Positions 16,995-26,704 of a stretch of 64,000 nt of DNA are shown here, piece by piece (position 1 is the first letter of the stretch; each line of letters begins with the position of its first letter). The position numbers and the translations under genes are program-made. Source of the DNA: Streptococcus parasanguinis (lineage in GTDB: Bacteria; Bacillota; Bacilli; Lactobacillales; Streptococcaceae); assembly GCF_032163505.1 (NCBI RefSeq), contig NZ_CP134147.1:86001-150000 (forward strand), read 5' to 3'. The notes below the pieces were generated by a model, which saw nothing but the letters and a program-made list of their open reading frames with translations, made no database searches and was not told the origin of the DNA.

Positions 16995-17318
16995 ATGAGA
17001 CGTTTAAAAATGTTATGGCATATTATACAGGTTACGGGTTTTACTCGGTTTGCTCTGAGTTTTGTGACCTTTGTTTTTGGGTCAGGAGGCGTGCTTTTCC
17101 TAGTTGAACCTGCTATCACAAATTACGGAGACGGTCTTTGGTATGCTTTTGTGACTTCGACGACTGTCGGCTACGGGGATCTCCTAGCTGTGACCTTGAT
17201 TGGAAGGATTACCAGTGTCTTCTTGACGATTTATGGGCTCATATTTTTTGGCTGTTTATCAGCTGTTATTATTAATTATTATACCGATTTAAATAAGGAA
17301 AGAGGAGAGGACAAATGA
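16995..17318 (+). CDS. Two-TM potassium channel (Ion_trans_2)
   Basis: A 107-residue protein with two membrane helices flanking a pore loop. The selectivity filter TTVGYGD is intact ([13 protein letters not shown]). It would tetramerise into a K+ channel in the cytoplasmic membrane. There is no RCK or other ligand domain. AAGGAG precedes the ATG. It overlaps the DUF389 gene by 4 bases, and its neighbours on both sides are broken, so the cluster may be in decay even though this gene is intact. Confidence 0.9.
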   Translation: MRRLKMLWHIIQVTGFTRFALSFVTFVFGSGGVLFLVEPAITNYGDGLWYAFVTSTTVGYGDLLAVTLIGRITSVFLTIYGLIFFGCLSAVIINYYTDLNKERGEDK

Positions 17319-18362
17319 CTGCCAATTATTCAACACGGGAATACCGTGAGAAATTATACGATGACCTTCATGTTCGATTGAGAGATACAGCGATTTTGAT
17401 GTGTGCAATTTTTATTGCCTCTATCGGTCTAAATATGAATTCAACAGCTGTTATTATTGGAGCCATGTTAATTTCACCTCTCATGACACCGATTGTTGGA
17501 CTGGGATTCGGTTTAGCTATTTTTGATACGCGTTTAATCAAGCAATCTCTAGAGGTTTTATTGACTCAAGTGTTGGTCAGTTTGCTTGTCTCGACTCTGT
17601 ATTTCTGGATTTCTCCCTTGTCTTATGCAAGTAGCGAGTTGATCGCACGAACCTCTCCAACCATTTGGGATGTTCTCATTGCTATTGCTGGTGGGATTGC
17701 TGGTGTGATCGGTTCAAGGAAAAAAGAAGCAAACAATATCGTGCCAGGAGTAGCCATTGCTACAGCTTTGATGCCGCCTATCTGTACTGCTGGCTATGGT
17801 TTAGCTAATGGGAATGTACGATTTTTATTGGGCTCTCTATCTTTTCTTGATCAACTGTGTCTTTATCATGCTAGCCAACATTGTTGGAACAAGAATTTTG
17901 ATGAGAAAATCTCCTTTAACTTCATTTAAAGAGCTGAGCATTAAAATGAGAATTGGCTTGATTTCTTTGATTGTATTGTTGATTCTTCCAGCTAGCTATT
18001 CGGCAGTTACTCTGACAATAGAACAAGCGCGCAAAGAAGGGATCAAACAGTTTGTAGGAAAAGAGTTCGCCAATTATACGGTTATTAATCAAGTCTACAA
18101 GTCAAGTAACAATGAATTGGTCTTGACGGTTGTTGGAGATCCGATTTCAGAAGAAGAATTAGAAACACTCCACCAAAAACAAGCCTCTTACGGTATTCAA
18201 TCTGTTCAATTGAAAGTGAATCAAGTTCAGAACTCGCCAACATTAGATAGTGAAGCGACCAAGGAATTTTATGAAAACATTGACAAGTATATTGATCAAA
18301 AACTCTCTGAAAAAGATTCACAAAACGATCTCGTAAAAGAAAATGAAGCAGACAAGGATTGA
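17315..18362 (+). pseudogene. DUF389 membrane protein, frameshifted
   Basis: The DUF389 core is clear: [20 protein letters not shown], then [20 protein letters not shown]. At about 17838-17845 the frame breaks: the first frame stops at 17929, while the next frame continues from [20 protein letters not shown] to 18362. The expected join is GSL-YLFLIN, so two bases (probably TA) were lost, or one gained, in CTCTATCTTTTC. Restored length would be about 348 residues with several membrane helices and a soluble tail. A sequencing error cannot be excluded. Confidence 0.85.
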
Positions 18363-18718
18363 GGACAATGAACTGAATCGGTTTTTACGCCGTGTTTTTC
18401 TTGTATCTTCCTCTTTCTTACTTATAGCAGGTTGTTTTTGCTTGAATAAGAAATAAATTAGAAGTTCTATCATCTAAGAAAAATGATGAAAAAAATCATT
18501 TAACTAATGGTGTGAACGTTTAGTGTTTATCAGCTCCATTCTCTGTAATTTTGGGGGTAAAATCCACACCATTTAGATAAAATTAGTTGAATTTGATTGG
18601 AAAAACGCTTTTATAAAAGCGGAGAAAAGTCTTGATATTACGCTGTTTTTAGTCCAACTGAAATTCATACTTTCCAAACCAGGTCATACGATCTGTGAGA
18701 AAAAGAACACATAACAAA
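18363..18718 (+). other. Gene-free right end of the island, with a short AAACCAGGTC core
   Basis: No gene is seen. AAACCAGGTC at 18676-18685 repeats the first ten bases of rpsI remnant A, but the rest of the tail is missing. The upstream AGTTGAATTTGATTGG and CCAACTG resemble the bases before remnant B. This may be a worn third att site. Confidence 0.4.
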
Positions 18719-18752
18719 AAGAGGAGCTTCACAATAAAGTTCCTCTTCTTTT
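18719..18752 (+). terminator. Hairpin terminator before rpmG
   Basis: AAGAGGA and TCCTCTT form a stem with inner pairing, flanked by A and T runs, so it may act on both strands between convergent genes. Confidence 0.7.
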
Positions 18753-18786
18753 ATATATCCGAATCATTATTCTTATTTCAAAAAAG

Positions 18787-18895
18787 GTAGTGAAAAAGGT
18801 AGTGATTCGGTTGATTTATATTGCAATGTAGTGAAATTTAGAATTTCAAGAATCGCTTAAAATCAAGGTTTCTAACATCTATTGACGTGTAGTGA
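18787..18895 (-). repeat. Four GTAGTGA direct repeats next to rpmG
   Basis: GTAGTGA occurs at 18787, 18799, 18828 and 18889 (TCACTAC on the rpmG strand). The last one lies 5 bases beyond the rpmG stop. Irregularly spaced short repeats at a ribosomal gene end resemble arm-type sites of a tyrosine integrase. No integrase gene remains. Confidence 0.6.
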
Positions 18896-18899
18896 ACCC

Positions 18900-19049
18900 C
18901 TATTTCACCTCTGTAAACACAACGTGTTTGCGAAGTTTTGGTGAGTATTTCTTCAATTGAAGACGGTCTGGAGTGTTACGTTTGTTTTTAGAAGTAAGGT
19001 ACAAGCGTTCACCAGATTCTTTGTGTTCAAGTGTAATATTTACGCGCAT
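18900..19049 (-). CDS. rpmG: Ribosomal protein L33
   Basis: A 49-residue protein beginning [20 protein letters not shown] and ending with [11 protein letters not shown], complete L33 of the large subunit. The zinc-binding cysteines are absent, so it is the C-minus paralogue. GGGAG precedes the ATG. It follows rpmF on the minus strand, as is usual in streptococci. The 3' end of rpmG is a known target of streptococcal mobile elements, and repeats lie immediately downstream. Confidence 0.96.
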
Positions 19050-19064
19050 GGTATCTCCCTTCTA

Positions 19065-19247
19065 TTATTCAGCTGATGCAGCTTTAGCGATCTTACGTCC
19101 TTTGTAGTATCCTTTAAGTGATACACGGTGTGAACGTGAGTAATCTCCAGTTGCTTCGTCAAAGTTTACAGATGGAGCTGTTACTTTGTAGTGCGTACGA
19201 CGTTTGTTTTTCTTCGCTTTTGATGTGCGACGTGCAGGTACTGCCAT
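19065..19247 (-). CDS. rpmF: Ribosomal protein L32
   Basis: A 60-residue protein, [20 protein letters not shown], then [17 protein letters not shown]. It lacks the four zinc-ligand cysteines, so it is the C-minus form. AAAGGAG precedes the ATG. First gene of the rpmF-rpmG pair, 15 bases before rpmG. Confidence 0.97.
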   Translation of the reverse strand: MAVPARRTSKAKKNKRRTHYKVTAPSVNFDEATGDYSRSHRVSLKGYYKGRKIAKAASAE

Positions 19248-19306
19248 TTCGTTTTTCTCCTTTTAAGATATAAATTCAATTAGGTTTGATTTTCATCAAC
19301 TGTAAC

Positions 19307-19335
19307 AGTATAACAAAACTTTTTTGTAAAGTAAA
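19307..19335 (-). promoter_or_regulatory. Promoter of rpmF-rpmG
   Basis: On the minus strand TTTACT (19330-19335), 17 bases, TATACT (19307-19312), about 60 bases before the rpmF start. Confidence 0.75.
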
Positions 19336-19428
19336 GTTACTTGACAAAAAAATTGAAATTTTTGAAAGAAATTTTTCTGTCGTCTGTCTCTTCAAAGTCC
19401 TTGCCTATCTTTGTGGCCTCTTTTATGC

Positions 19429-19434
19429 TATAAT
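19429..19434 (+). promoter_or_regulatory. Extended -10 of the ilvD promoter
   Basis: TGCTATAAT with no obvious -35, 28 bases before the ATG of ilvD. Confidence 0.6.
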
Positions 19435-19461
19435 GGTAAAAAATGGAACGAGAGGAATGAC

Positions 19462-21165
19462 ATGACAGAATTAGACAAACGCCATCGTAGTAGTGTCTAC
19501 GATAGCATGGTAAAATCTCCCAACCGTGCCATGCTTCGCGCGACGGGAATGACCGATGAGAGTTTTGAGAAACCGATTGTTGGAGTGATTTCGACATGGG
19601 CGGAAAATACCCCTTGTAACATCCACCTTCACGATTTTGGAAAACTGGCCAAAGAAGGTGTGAAAGATGCAGGTGCTTGGCCGGTTCAATTTGGGACCAT
19701 TACGGTTGCCGATGGGATCGCTATGGGAACGCCTGGGATGCGCTTCTCCTTGACGTCACGTGATATCATTGCGGATTCTATCGAAGCGGCTATGGGGGGT
19801 CACAACGTGGATGCCTTTGTAGCTATCGGAGGCTGTGATAAGAACATGCCTGGTTCCATGATTGCCATTGCCAATATGGATATCCCAGCGATCTTTGCCT
19901 ATGGTGGTACCATTGCACCGGGTAATCTGAATGGCAAGGATATCGACTTGGTTTCTGTTTTCGAAGGGATCGGGAAGTGGAATCACGGTGATATGACCGC
20001 TGAAGAAGTGAAAGATCTTGAGTGTAATGCCTGCCCTGGCCCTGGTGGCTGTGGTGGTATGTATACGGCCAATACCATGGCGACAGCGATCGAGGTCCTT
20101 GGGATGAGCTTACCAGGTTCATCTTCTCACCCTGCTGAATCAGCGGATAAGAAGGCCGATATCGAAGAAGCAGGTCGTGCTGTTGTCAAAATGCTTGAAA
20201 TGGGACTGAAGCCATCTGATATCTTGACCCGTGAAGCCTTTGAAGATGCGATTACAGTGACCATGGCGCTTGGTGGTTCTACCAATGCCACTCTTCACTT
20301 GCTCGCTATTGCTCATGCGGCCAATGTGGATTTGACGCTTGAAGACTTCAACGATTTCCAAGAGCGCGTGCCTCATTTGGCGGACTTGAAACCTTCAGGA
20401 AAATATGTCTTCCAAGACCTTTACAATGTCGGTGGTGTGCCAGCCGTCATGAAATACCTTCTTAAGAATGGTTTCCTTCACGGGGATCGCATCACCTGTA
20501 CTGGTAAGACTGTTGCAGAAAACTTGGAGGCCTTCGCTGATTTGACACCAGGTCAAAAAGTTATCATGCCACTTGAAAATCCAAAACGTGCGGATGGTCC
20601 ATTGATCATCTTGAAAGGGAACTTGGCTCCAGAAGGGGCGGTTGCCAAAGTATCAGGTGTGAAAGTTCGTAACATCACTGGTCCTGCTAAGGTCTTTGAC
20701 TCAGAAGAAGCTGCCATTGAAGCCGTTCTTTCGGATGAAATCGTGGATGGCGACGTTGTTGTTGTTCGTTTCGTAGGTCCTAAGGGTGGTCCTGGTATGC
20801 CGGAAATGCTGTCCTTGTCATCTATGATCGTTGGGAAAGGCCAAGGAGACAAGGTAGCCCTCTTGACAGACGGGCGCTTCTCAGGTGGGACTTATGGTCT
20901 CGTTGTTGGTCACATTGCGCCTGAAGCTCAGGTCGGTGGTCCGATTGCCTACCTCCACACAGGAGATCTGGTAACGGTTGATCAAGATACCAAAGAAATC
21001 ACCATGCACGTCTCAGACGAAGAGTTGGCGAAACGGAAGGCGGAAACAACCTTGCCACCACTGTATAGCCGTGGGGTTCTCGGTAAATACGCCCATATCG
21101 TTTCTTCCGCATCACGTGGTGCTGTGACCGACTTCTGGAATATGGAACAGTCTGGTAAACAGTAA
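19462..21165 (+). CDS. ilvD: Dihydroxy-acid dehydratase
   Basis: A 567-residue enzyme that dehydrates 2,3-dihydroxy-isovalerate and -methylvalerate, the penultimate step of Val/Ile synthesis. Cluster-binding cysteines are in [11 protein letters not shown] and [19 protein letters not shown]; the C-terminal half carries [25 protein letters not shown] precedes the ATG at 19462; the in-frame ATG further upstream lacks such a site. It stands alone, away from other ilv genes, and is followed by a terminator and a repeat. Confidence 0.97.
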   Translation: MTELDKRHRSSVYDSMVKSPNRAMLRATGMTDESFEKPIVGVISTWAENTPCNIHLHDFGKLAKEGVKDAGAWPVQFGTITVADGIAMGTPGMRFSLTSRDIIADSIEAAMGGHNVDAFVAIGGCDKNMPGSMIAIANMDIPAIFAYGGTIAPGNLNGKDIDLVSVFEGIGKWNHGDMTAEEVKDLECNACPGPGGCGGMYTANTMATAIEVLGMSLPGSSSHPAESADKKADIEEAGRAVVKMLEMGLKPSDILTREAFEDAITVTMALGGSTNATLHLLAIAHAANVDLTLEDFNDFQERVPHLADLKPSGKYVFQDLYNVGGVPAVMKYLLKNGFLHGDRITCTGKTVAENLEAFADLTPGQKVIMPLENPKRADGPLIILKGNLAPEGAVAKVSGVKVRNITGPAKVFDSEEAAIEAVLSDEIVDGDVVVVRFVGPKGGPGMPEMLSLSSMIVGKGQGDKVALLTDGRFSGGTYGLVVGHIAPEAQVGGPIAYLHTGDLVTVDQDTKEITMHVSDEELAKRKAETTLPPLYSRGVLGKYAHIVSSASRGAVTDFWNMEQSGKQ

Positions 21166-21192
21166 TTACAAGGACGACTTTGTCCAAAGAGA

Positions 21193-21312
21193 GAGTGGGA
21201 CAGAAATCGGTAATTCGTTAAAATTCGATTTCGTCGTCCCACCTCCGCACAGTTGAGTAGGGCTGTAAAAGCTGATGAAATCAGTGTAGTAGAGCCTACT
21301 CAACCACTGCGT
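21193..21312 (-). repeat. Structured dispersed repeat, copy 2
   Basis: Read on the minus strand it has the constant blocks ACGCAGTGGTTGA, TCAACTGTGCGG and GTGGGACGACGAA and ends in CTGTCCCACTC. The first stem is TTGAGTAGGCT with AGCCCTACTCAA, with an extra inner CTGA/TCAG hairpin. The second stem is GAAATCG with CGATTTC. These arms differ from copies 1 and 3 but still pair. Confidence 0.85.
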
Positions 21313-21339
21313 CTTGCTCGACAATCCAAAAATAATTGA

Positions 21340-21371
21340 GAGGCTAGGACTTTTGTCCCAGCCTCTTTTTT
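21340..21371 (+). terminator. Terminator of ilvD
   Basis: GAGGCTAGGAC and GTCCCAGCCTC form an 11-base stem with a TTTT loop and a T run (one mismatch). Confidence 0.9.
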
Positions 21372-21458
21372 GGCTCAAAGTCGCTATTTTTAACCCTATC
21401 GCTGAAGCGTATGAATATTACTTTTTGGGGGATTTGAGTGTATCATCTGTCATTTTTC

Positions 21459-21487
21459 TTGTAAATCCGTCTATAATTTGCTATAAT
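21459..21487 (+). promoter_or_regulatory. Promoter of uraA
   Basis: TTGTAA (21459-21464), 17 bases, TATAAT (21482-21487) with TG at the extended -10 position. Confidence 0.8.
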
Positions 21488-21514
21488 TGTGACTAATCGA
21501 ATCAATCCTTTAAT

Positions 21515-21609
21515 ACTGTCCAGAGAGGCAGGCAAGGAGCTATGGAAATGAAAGGCCTGGGAAGACCAGCCTATATTTTGTGTATCTCCTTGTTGTGGGG
21601 GATTTTTTT
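21515..21609 (+). promoter_or_regulatory. PyrR-binding transcription attenuator of uraA
   Basis: CTGTCCAGAGAGGCAGGCAAGG (21517 onward) has the TCCAGAGAGG core bound by PyrR in pyr leaders. Downstream, ATCTCC/GGGGAT plus seven T (21584-21609) forms a terminator. CAAGGAG (21533-21539) can instead pair with CTCCTTG (21586-21592), an antiterminator. PyrR with UMP should hold the first hairpin and allow termination when pyrimidines are plentiful (established mechanism, inferred here). A further hairpin GGCCTGG/CCAGCC lies between. Confidence 0.85.
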
Positions 21610-21753
21610 GTATAGTTGAAAAGTGGTTTGATCAAAAAAGAAATCGTCGATGATGGAAGTAGGGAGTGCATCCTTACGATTTGGTCATCGAAGGTAGACG
21701 TTTTTGTTCAGCCATAGCTTGTCGCATCTTAATTTTAGGAGGTTTTTACGATC

Positions 21754-23028
21754 GTGAATGACGTTAAATATGATGTGAATGATATGCCAAAACCTGGTTT
21801 ATTGATTGGTTTATCTTTCCAGCATTTGTTTGCCATGTTTGGGGCGACAGTGCTGGTGCCGATTTTGGTTGGGATTGATCCTGCCATTGCTTTGTTCTCA
21901 TCTGGTTTGGGGACCTTGGCTCACTTGACAGTGACCAAGTATAAGATTCCTGCTTACATGGGGTCTAGTTTTGCTTATATTGCTGCTATGCAGATGTTGA
22001 TGAAGACAGATGGAATCGCAGCAGTTGCCCAAGGTGCCATGGCGGGTGGTTTGGTCTACTTGTTTGTAGCTCTGATTGTTAAGCATGCGGGTAAAGATTG
22101 GATTAATAAGGTCCTTCCACCAATCGTGGTTGGCCCCATTATCATGGTAATTGGTTTGAGTCTTGCGAAGAATGCCGTCACTGATGCGACAACCTTAAAT
22201 AATAGCTACAGCGGCTATGCTCTATTGATTTCGATGGTGACCCTCTTTGCGGTTATCCTATTTAACATGTATGGCAAGAAGATTGTCGGTGTCGTCCCAA
22301 TTTTACTTGGATTAATTGTGGGCTATATTTTCTCATTGGCTCTTGGTTTGCTGACAGGACATAGTTTTGTCAATTTCTCAGAGGTAAGTGCGGCACATTG
22401 GATTCAAGTTCCAAACTTTGACATTCCATTTGTGGATTATAGCTTTAAACTCTATCCAAGTGCGATTTTGACTATGGCTCCGATTGCCTTTGTGACCATG
22501 ACGGAACATTTTGGCCACCTCATGGTTTTAAATAGTTTGACTGAGCGTGATTACTTCAAGGATCCAGGACTTGACCATACGCTTACTGGTGATGGCTTGG
22601 CACAGATTATTGCTGGATTCTTTGGAGCTCCTCCGGTAACTTCTTATGGGGAAAACATTGGGGTTATGGCCCTTAGTAAGGTCTACTCAGTTTACGTTAT
22701 TTCAGGCGCAGCAGTGATTGCGGTTGTCATGAGCTTTATTGGGAAGCTATCAGCACTCTTGCACTCTATTCCAACTCCTGTATTGGGAGGTTTGTCTATT
22801 GCCCTCTTTGGGGTTATCGCTGCTAGCGGTTTGAAAATTTTAGTTGAACATAAGATTGATTTTGATAATAAAAAGAATCTCTTGATTGCAAGTGTGATCT
22901 TGGTATCAGGGATCGGTGGTTTGATGATTGACCTCGGTGGTCTTCAAATCACTGGTGTCGCAACGTCAACCATTCTTGGAATTGTGTTGTATCAAATCCT
23001 TCCAGAACCAAAAGCTGACGAGGCTTAG
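21754..23028 (+). CDS. uraA: Uracil permease
   Basis: A 424-residue NCS2 nucleobase transporter with about 14 membrane segments. MPKPGLLIGLSFQHLFAMFG, FVTMTEHFGHL and PPVTSYGENIGVMALSKVYS are hallmarks of UraA/PyrP. It imports uracil with protons. The probable start is GTG 21754, 10 bases after AGGAGG. A PyrR attenuator in the leader ties expression to pyrimidine status, which supports uracil over xanthine as substrate. Single-gene unit closed by a strong terminator. Confidence 0.95.
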   Translation: MNDVKYDVNDMPKPGLLIGLSFQHLFAMFGATVLVPILVGIDPAIALFSSGLGTLAHLTVTKYKIPAYMGSSFAYIAAMQMLMKTDGIAAVAQGAMAGGLVYLFVALIVKHAGKDWINKVLPPIVVGPIIMVIGLSLAKNAVTDATTLNNSYSGYALLISMVTLFAVILFNMYGKKIVGVVPILLGLIVGYIFSLALGLLTGHSFVNFSEVSAAHWIQVPNFDIPFVDYSFKLYPSAILTMAPIAFVTMTEHFGHLMVLNSLTERDYFKDPGLDHTLTGDGLAQIIAGFFGAPPVTSYGENIGVMALSKVYSVYVISGAAVIAVVMSFIGKLSALLHSIPTPVLGGLSIALFGVIAASGLKILVEHKIDFDNKKNLLIASVILVSGIGGLMIDLGGLQITGVATSTILGIVLYQILPEPKADEA

Positions 23029-23071
23029 TCCATTCTGGTAGTGAAAAAGTTTGAATGGATTCAAACATTAT

Positions 23072-23123
23072 AAAAAAACGAGGAACAAACTCTGATGGCA
23101 GAGTTGGTGTTCCTCGTTTTTTT
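23072..23123 (+). terminator. Bidirectional terminator between uraA and the DUF59 gene
   Basis: A-rich ACGAGGAACA..AACTC pairs with GAGTT..TGTTCCTCGT and a T run. The A/T flanks allow use on both strands. Confidence 0.9.
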
Positions 23124-23193
23124 ATGATGGATTGGATTCCCAAAGAGGCTTTCCTTCATTAAGTTGACTGCGTTTCTTAAATGGTAATGATTG

Positions 23194-23535
23194 TTATCGT
23201 GGTGGAAGACCAAGGGCGATGCGCCCGTATCGGCTGATTCGTGTAATTTTCCAAGCGGGTGACCAAGTCACTTCAACCTTGACATCTTCGATCCCCTCGA
23301 TTTCTTTTAGGCGAGCGACGATTTCGATCGGAAGGCTCTCAGCACAGCTACAAGCCGTATCGGTAAAGGTCATAACCACCTTGCAAGTGCCGGCTTCATC
23401 TAGATGGATCTCGTAGATCAGTCCTAGGTTATAGACATCTAACTCAACATCGGTATCAAATACAAGCTCCAATTTTTCGATTAACGGCTTCTCTAGTGCC
23501 AGGGCGCGGTCATTGATTTTGATATCCTCTCTCAT
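23194..23535 (-). CDS. MIP18/DUF59 iron-sulfur assembly protein
   Basis: A 113-residue protein of the MIP18 family (PaaD/SufT-like), thought to help place Fe-S clusters. It has [20 protein letters not shown] and [14 protein letters not shown], the family's conserved T-x3-C region. It is close to ilvD, an Fe-S enzyme, though in a separate unit; a link is only suggestive. The ATG is preceded by AAGGAT, a modest site. It stands alone and converges on uraA. Confidence 0.88.
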   Translation of the reverse strand: MREDIKINDRALALEKPLIEKLELVFDTDVELDVYNLGLIYEIHLDEAGTCKVVMTFTDTACSCAESLPIEIVARLKEIEGIEDVKVEVTWSPAWKITRISRYGRIALGLPPR

Positions 23536-23705
23536 CGCAAGATCCTTTCAGTGTAGTATGGCTTCCATTTTCTCATAATTCGGCTGATAAGGCAAGAAGA
23601 GAAAGAGGTTTTGAAGGTGTTGAACGAAGGAAATTCGGTCCAGCCTCCATTTCTCTTCGAATTTGTGGTAAAATAGATGCAAAAGTAAGACAAAGGATGA
23701 AGGCT

Positions 23706-24989
23706 ATGAAATTACAAAAACCAAAAGGGACCCAGGATATCCTTCCTGGCGATTCAGCGAAATGGCAATATGTAGAAGGCTTTGCACGCAAGGTCTTTGC
23801 GCGATACAATTATGATGAAATCCGCACACCGATCTTCGAACATTATGAAGTCATCAGCCGTTCAGTAGGGGATACGACGGATATCGTTACCAAAGAAATG
23901 TATGACTTCTATGATAAGGGAGATCGTCATATCACGCTTCGTCCAGAAGGAACAGCTCCTGTTGTCCGCTCGTATGTAGAAAACAAACTCTTTGCACCTG
24001 AGGTACAAAAACCAAGTAAGTTCTATTACATAGGCCCAATGTTCCGCTACGAACGTCCTCAAGCAGGTCGTTTGCGTCAATTCCACCAAATTGGGGTAGA
24101 ATGCTTTGGATCGAGCAATCCTGCAACGGATGTCGAAACCATTGCCATGGCAGCGCAATTCCTGAAAGAACTAGGGATTGATAATGTGACCTTGCACTTG
24201 AACACCTTGGGAAGCCCTGCTAGTCGTCAGGCTTATCGCCAAGCCTTGATTGATTACCTCTTGCCAATGAAGGATCAATTGTCTAAGGACAGCCAACGTC
24301 GCTTAGAAGAAAATCCGCTTCGTGTCTTGGATTCAAAAGAAAAAGAAGACAAGGCCGCGGTTGAACAGGCTCCTTCCATCCTAGACTATCTAGATGAAGA
24401 AAGCCAAGCGCATTTTGATGCGGTTCGTCGGATGTTAGAAGATTTAGGTGTGGCCTATGTCATCGATACCAATATGGTGCGTGGCTTGGATTACTACAAC
24501 CACACGATTTTTGAGTTCATTACAGAAATTGAAGGCAATGAATTGACAGTCTGTGCAGGTGGTCGCTATGATGGTTTGGTTGAATACTTCGGTGGCCCTG
24601 CGACAGCTGGTTTTGGATTTGGTATCGGTGTGGAACGGATCCTTCTCGTCCTTGAAAAGAAAGGCATAGAATTGCCGATCGAAACAGGCCTAGATGCCTA
24701 CATCGCTGTCCTAGGAGATGAGGTCAATGAAGCAGCGCTTAGCTTGGTTCAAGCCCTTCGAATCCAAGGTTTCAAGGCAGAACGTGACTATCTTGGACGC
24801 AAACTCAAGGCCCAATTTAAGTCAGCAGATGTCTTTGCGGCCAAAGCCTTGATTACCTTAGGAAGTAGTGAAGTTGAGAGCGGTCAAGTTACTGTGAAAA
24901 ATAACCAAACTCGTCAAGAAGTAACGGTAGCTCTTGAAAGCTTGAAGAAAGACTTCCCATCTGTTTTAGCAGAGTTGGGATTGGCTTGA
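23706..24989 (+). CDS. hisS: Histidyl-tRNA synthetase
   Basis: A 427-residue class II synthetase that charges tRNA-His. Motif 1 is near residues 40-70, motif 2 is [20 protein letters not shown], the histidine-specific [13 protein letters not shown] and [12 protein letters not shown] are present, and motif 3 is [13 protein letters not shown]. The C-terminal anticodon domain covers about the last 95 residues. [14 protein letters not shown] is the family's usual start; an ATG three codons earlier is less likely. No aspS follows directly, unlike in some relatives. Confidence 0.97.
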   Translation: MKLQKPKGTQDILPGDSAKWQYVEGFARKVFARYNYDEIRTPIFEHYEVISRSVGDTTDIVTKEMYDFYDKGDRHITLRPEGTAPVVRSYVENKLFAPEVQKPSKFYYIGPMFRYERPQAGRLRQFHQIGVECFGSSNPATDVETIAMAAQFLKELGIDNVTLHLNTLGSPASRQAYRQALIDYLLPMKDQLSKDSQRRLEENPLRVLDSKEKEDKAAVEQAPSILDYLDEESQAHFDAVRRMLEDLGVAYVIDTNMVRGLDYYNHTIFEFITEIEGNELTVCAGGRYDGLVEYFGGPATAGFGFGIGVERILLVLEKKGIELPIETGLDAYIAVLGDEVNEAALSLVQALRIQGFKAERDYLGRKLKAQFKSADVFAAKALITLGSSEVESGQVTVKNNQTRQEVTVALESLKKDFPSVLAELGLA

Positions 24990-25030
24990 TCAAGTCTTAC
25001 AGATACCTGTAAAACAGATTCGCATGGGAG

Positions 25031-25062
25031 TGGGAGCAAAGTCGTTGCGCCTGCTCTCTTTT
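25031..25062 (+). terminator. Possible terminator of hisS
   Basis: GGGAGCA and TGCTCTC form a short stem with a long loop before TTTT. Weak. Confidence 0.45.
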
Positions 25063-25169
25063 ATCTAGCTTCTGTTTACCGACCTTTGCCAAGATTTGGC
25101 GAAAAGCCGTTAAATTTTCTGACATTTATGATATAATGAGAAGACTACTAGTAAAGGAATGAATCAGTC

Positions 25170-26654
25170 ATGACATTAGTTTATCAATCAACACGAGATG
25201 AAAATAATACTGTAACAGCTAGTCAAGCCATCCTTCAAGGTTTGGCAACAGATGGCGGCTTGTTTACTCCGGTCTCTTATCCTCAAGTGGAGCTAGATTT
25301 TAACACCCTCAAAGACGCTTCTTACCAAGAAGTGGCCAAGCTTGTTTTGTCAGCCTTTTTGGACGACTTTACAGCAGAAGAGTTGGACTACTGTATTTCT
25401 CATGCTTATGACAGCAAGTTTGATACCCCAGCTATTGCTCCGCTTGTCAAACTCGATGGGCAATACAATTTGGAACTCTTCCACGGCTCCACTATTGCCT
25501 TTAAAGATATGGCTTTGTCGATCTTGCCTTACTTTATGACAACAGCAGCTAAAAAGCACGATTTGGAAAATAAAATTGTCATCTTGACGGCGACTTCTGG
25601 AGATACAGGAAAAGCTGCCATGGCAGGTTTTGCCGATGTTCCAGGAACAGAGATTATTGTCTTTTATCCAAAAGATGGTGTCAGCAAGGTGCAAGAGTTG
25701 CAAATGACGACTCAAATTGGGGACAATACCCATGTCATCGCGATCGATGGAAACTTTGACGATGCCCAGACCAATGTCAAACACATGTTCAATGATGTGG
25801 CCCTTCGTGAAAAATTAGCAGCCAACAAGATGCAATTCTCATCAGCCAACTCTATGAACATTGGTCGTTTGGTGCCTCAGGTTGTTTATTACGTATACGC
25901 CTATGCGCAATTGGTCAAGACAGGCCAAATCACAGCGGGAGAAAAAGTCAACTTTACCGTCCCAACAGGAAACTTTGGAAATATCTTGGCAGCTTTCTAT
26001 GCCAAACAAATCGGTCTTCCAGTTGGAAAATTGATCTGTGCGTCAAATGAAAACAATGTCTTGACAGACTTCTTCAAAACACATGTCTATGATAAGAAAC
26101 GTGAGTTTAAGGTGACCACTAGCCCATCAATGGATATCTTGGTCTCTTCAAACTTGGAACGCTTGATTTTCCACTTGGTAGGCAATGATGCCACAAAGAC
26201 CAAAGAGTTGATGGAAAACCTTGTTGCAACAGGTCAGTACCAGTTGTCCAACTTTGATGCAGACATCTTAGATTTGTTTGCGGCTGCATACGCAGATGAA
26301 GCAGAAACTGCTGCAGAGATCAAGCGGGTCTATGAAGCGTCTGATTACATTGAAGACCCTCATACCGCCGTAGCATCAGCCGTTTATCAAAAATACCGGA
26401 CTCAAACAGGAGATACTGCTAAAACAGTTATTGCCTCTACAGCAAGTCCTTATAAATTCCCAGTTGTAGCGGTAGAAGCGGTAACAGGCGAGACAGGTCT
26501 AGGCGATTTCGAAGCCTTGGCTAAATTACACACACTTTCAGGTGTTCCTGTACCACCGGCTGTAGACAGCCTTGAAACTGCACCGGTTCGCCATCGTACA
26601 AGCGTGGCAGCCAAAGACATGCAAGCAGCCGTAGAAGACTACTTGGGACTTTAA
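25170..26654 (+). CDS. thrC: Threonine synthase
   Basis: A 494-residue PLP enzyme that turns O-phosphohomoserine into threonine. The PLP lysine is in FHGSTIAFKDMALSILPYFM; TATSGDTGKAAMAGF and VPTGNFGNILAAFYAKQIGL bind substrate and cofactor phosphate. This is the long (yeast/E. coli-like) subgroup, normal length. An extended -10 (TGATATAAT) lies near 25130. Single gene, separate from hom-thrB. Confidence 0.97.
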   Translation: MTLVYQSTRDENNTVTASQAILQGLATDGGLFTPVSYPQVELDFNTLKDASYQEVAKLVLSAFLDDFTAEELDYCISHAYDSKFDTPAIAPLVKLDGQYNLELFHGSTIAFKDMALSILPYFMTTAAKKHDLENKIVILTATSGDTGKAAMAGFADVPGTEIIVFYPKDGVSKVQELQMTTQIGDNTHVIAIDGNFDDAQTNVKHMFNDVALREKLAANKMQFSSANSMNIGRLVPQVVYYVYAYAQLVKTGQITAGEKVNFTVPTGNFGNILAAFYAKQIGLPVGKLICASNENNVLTDFFKTHVYDKKREFKVTTSPSMDILVSSNLERLIFHLVGNDATKTKELMENLVATGQYQLSNFDADILDLFAAAYADEAETAAEIKRVYEASDYIEDPHTAVASAVYQKYRTQTGDTAKTVIASTASPYKFPVVAVEAVTGETGLGDFEALAKLHTLSGVPVPPAVDSLETAPVRHRTSVAAKDMQAAVEDYLGL

Positions 26655-26674
26655 TTCTCTGTATTAGAAAGATC

Positions 26675-26696
26675 AAAAGAGCCGTTTGGCTCTTTT
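26675..26696 (+). terminator. Terminator of thrC
   Basis: AAAAGAGCC-GTTT-GGCTCTTTT perfect stem directly before the MATE gene. Confidence 0.88.
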
Positions 26697-26704
26697 ATAT
26701 ACTC

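Noticed and set aside
18787..18895. GTAGTGA repeats as a CRISPR array
   Set aside because: Repeats are only 7 bases and spacers are irregular (5 to 54 bases); no cas genes are present. No CRISPR array was seen anywhere in the window.
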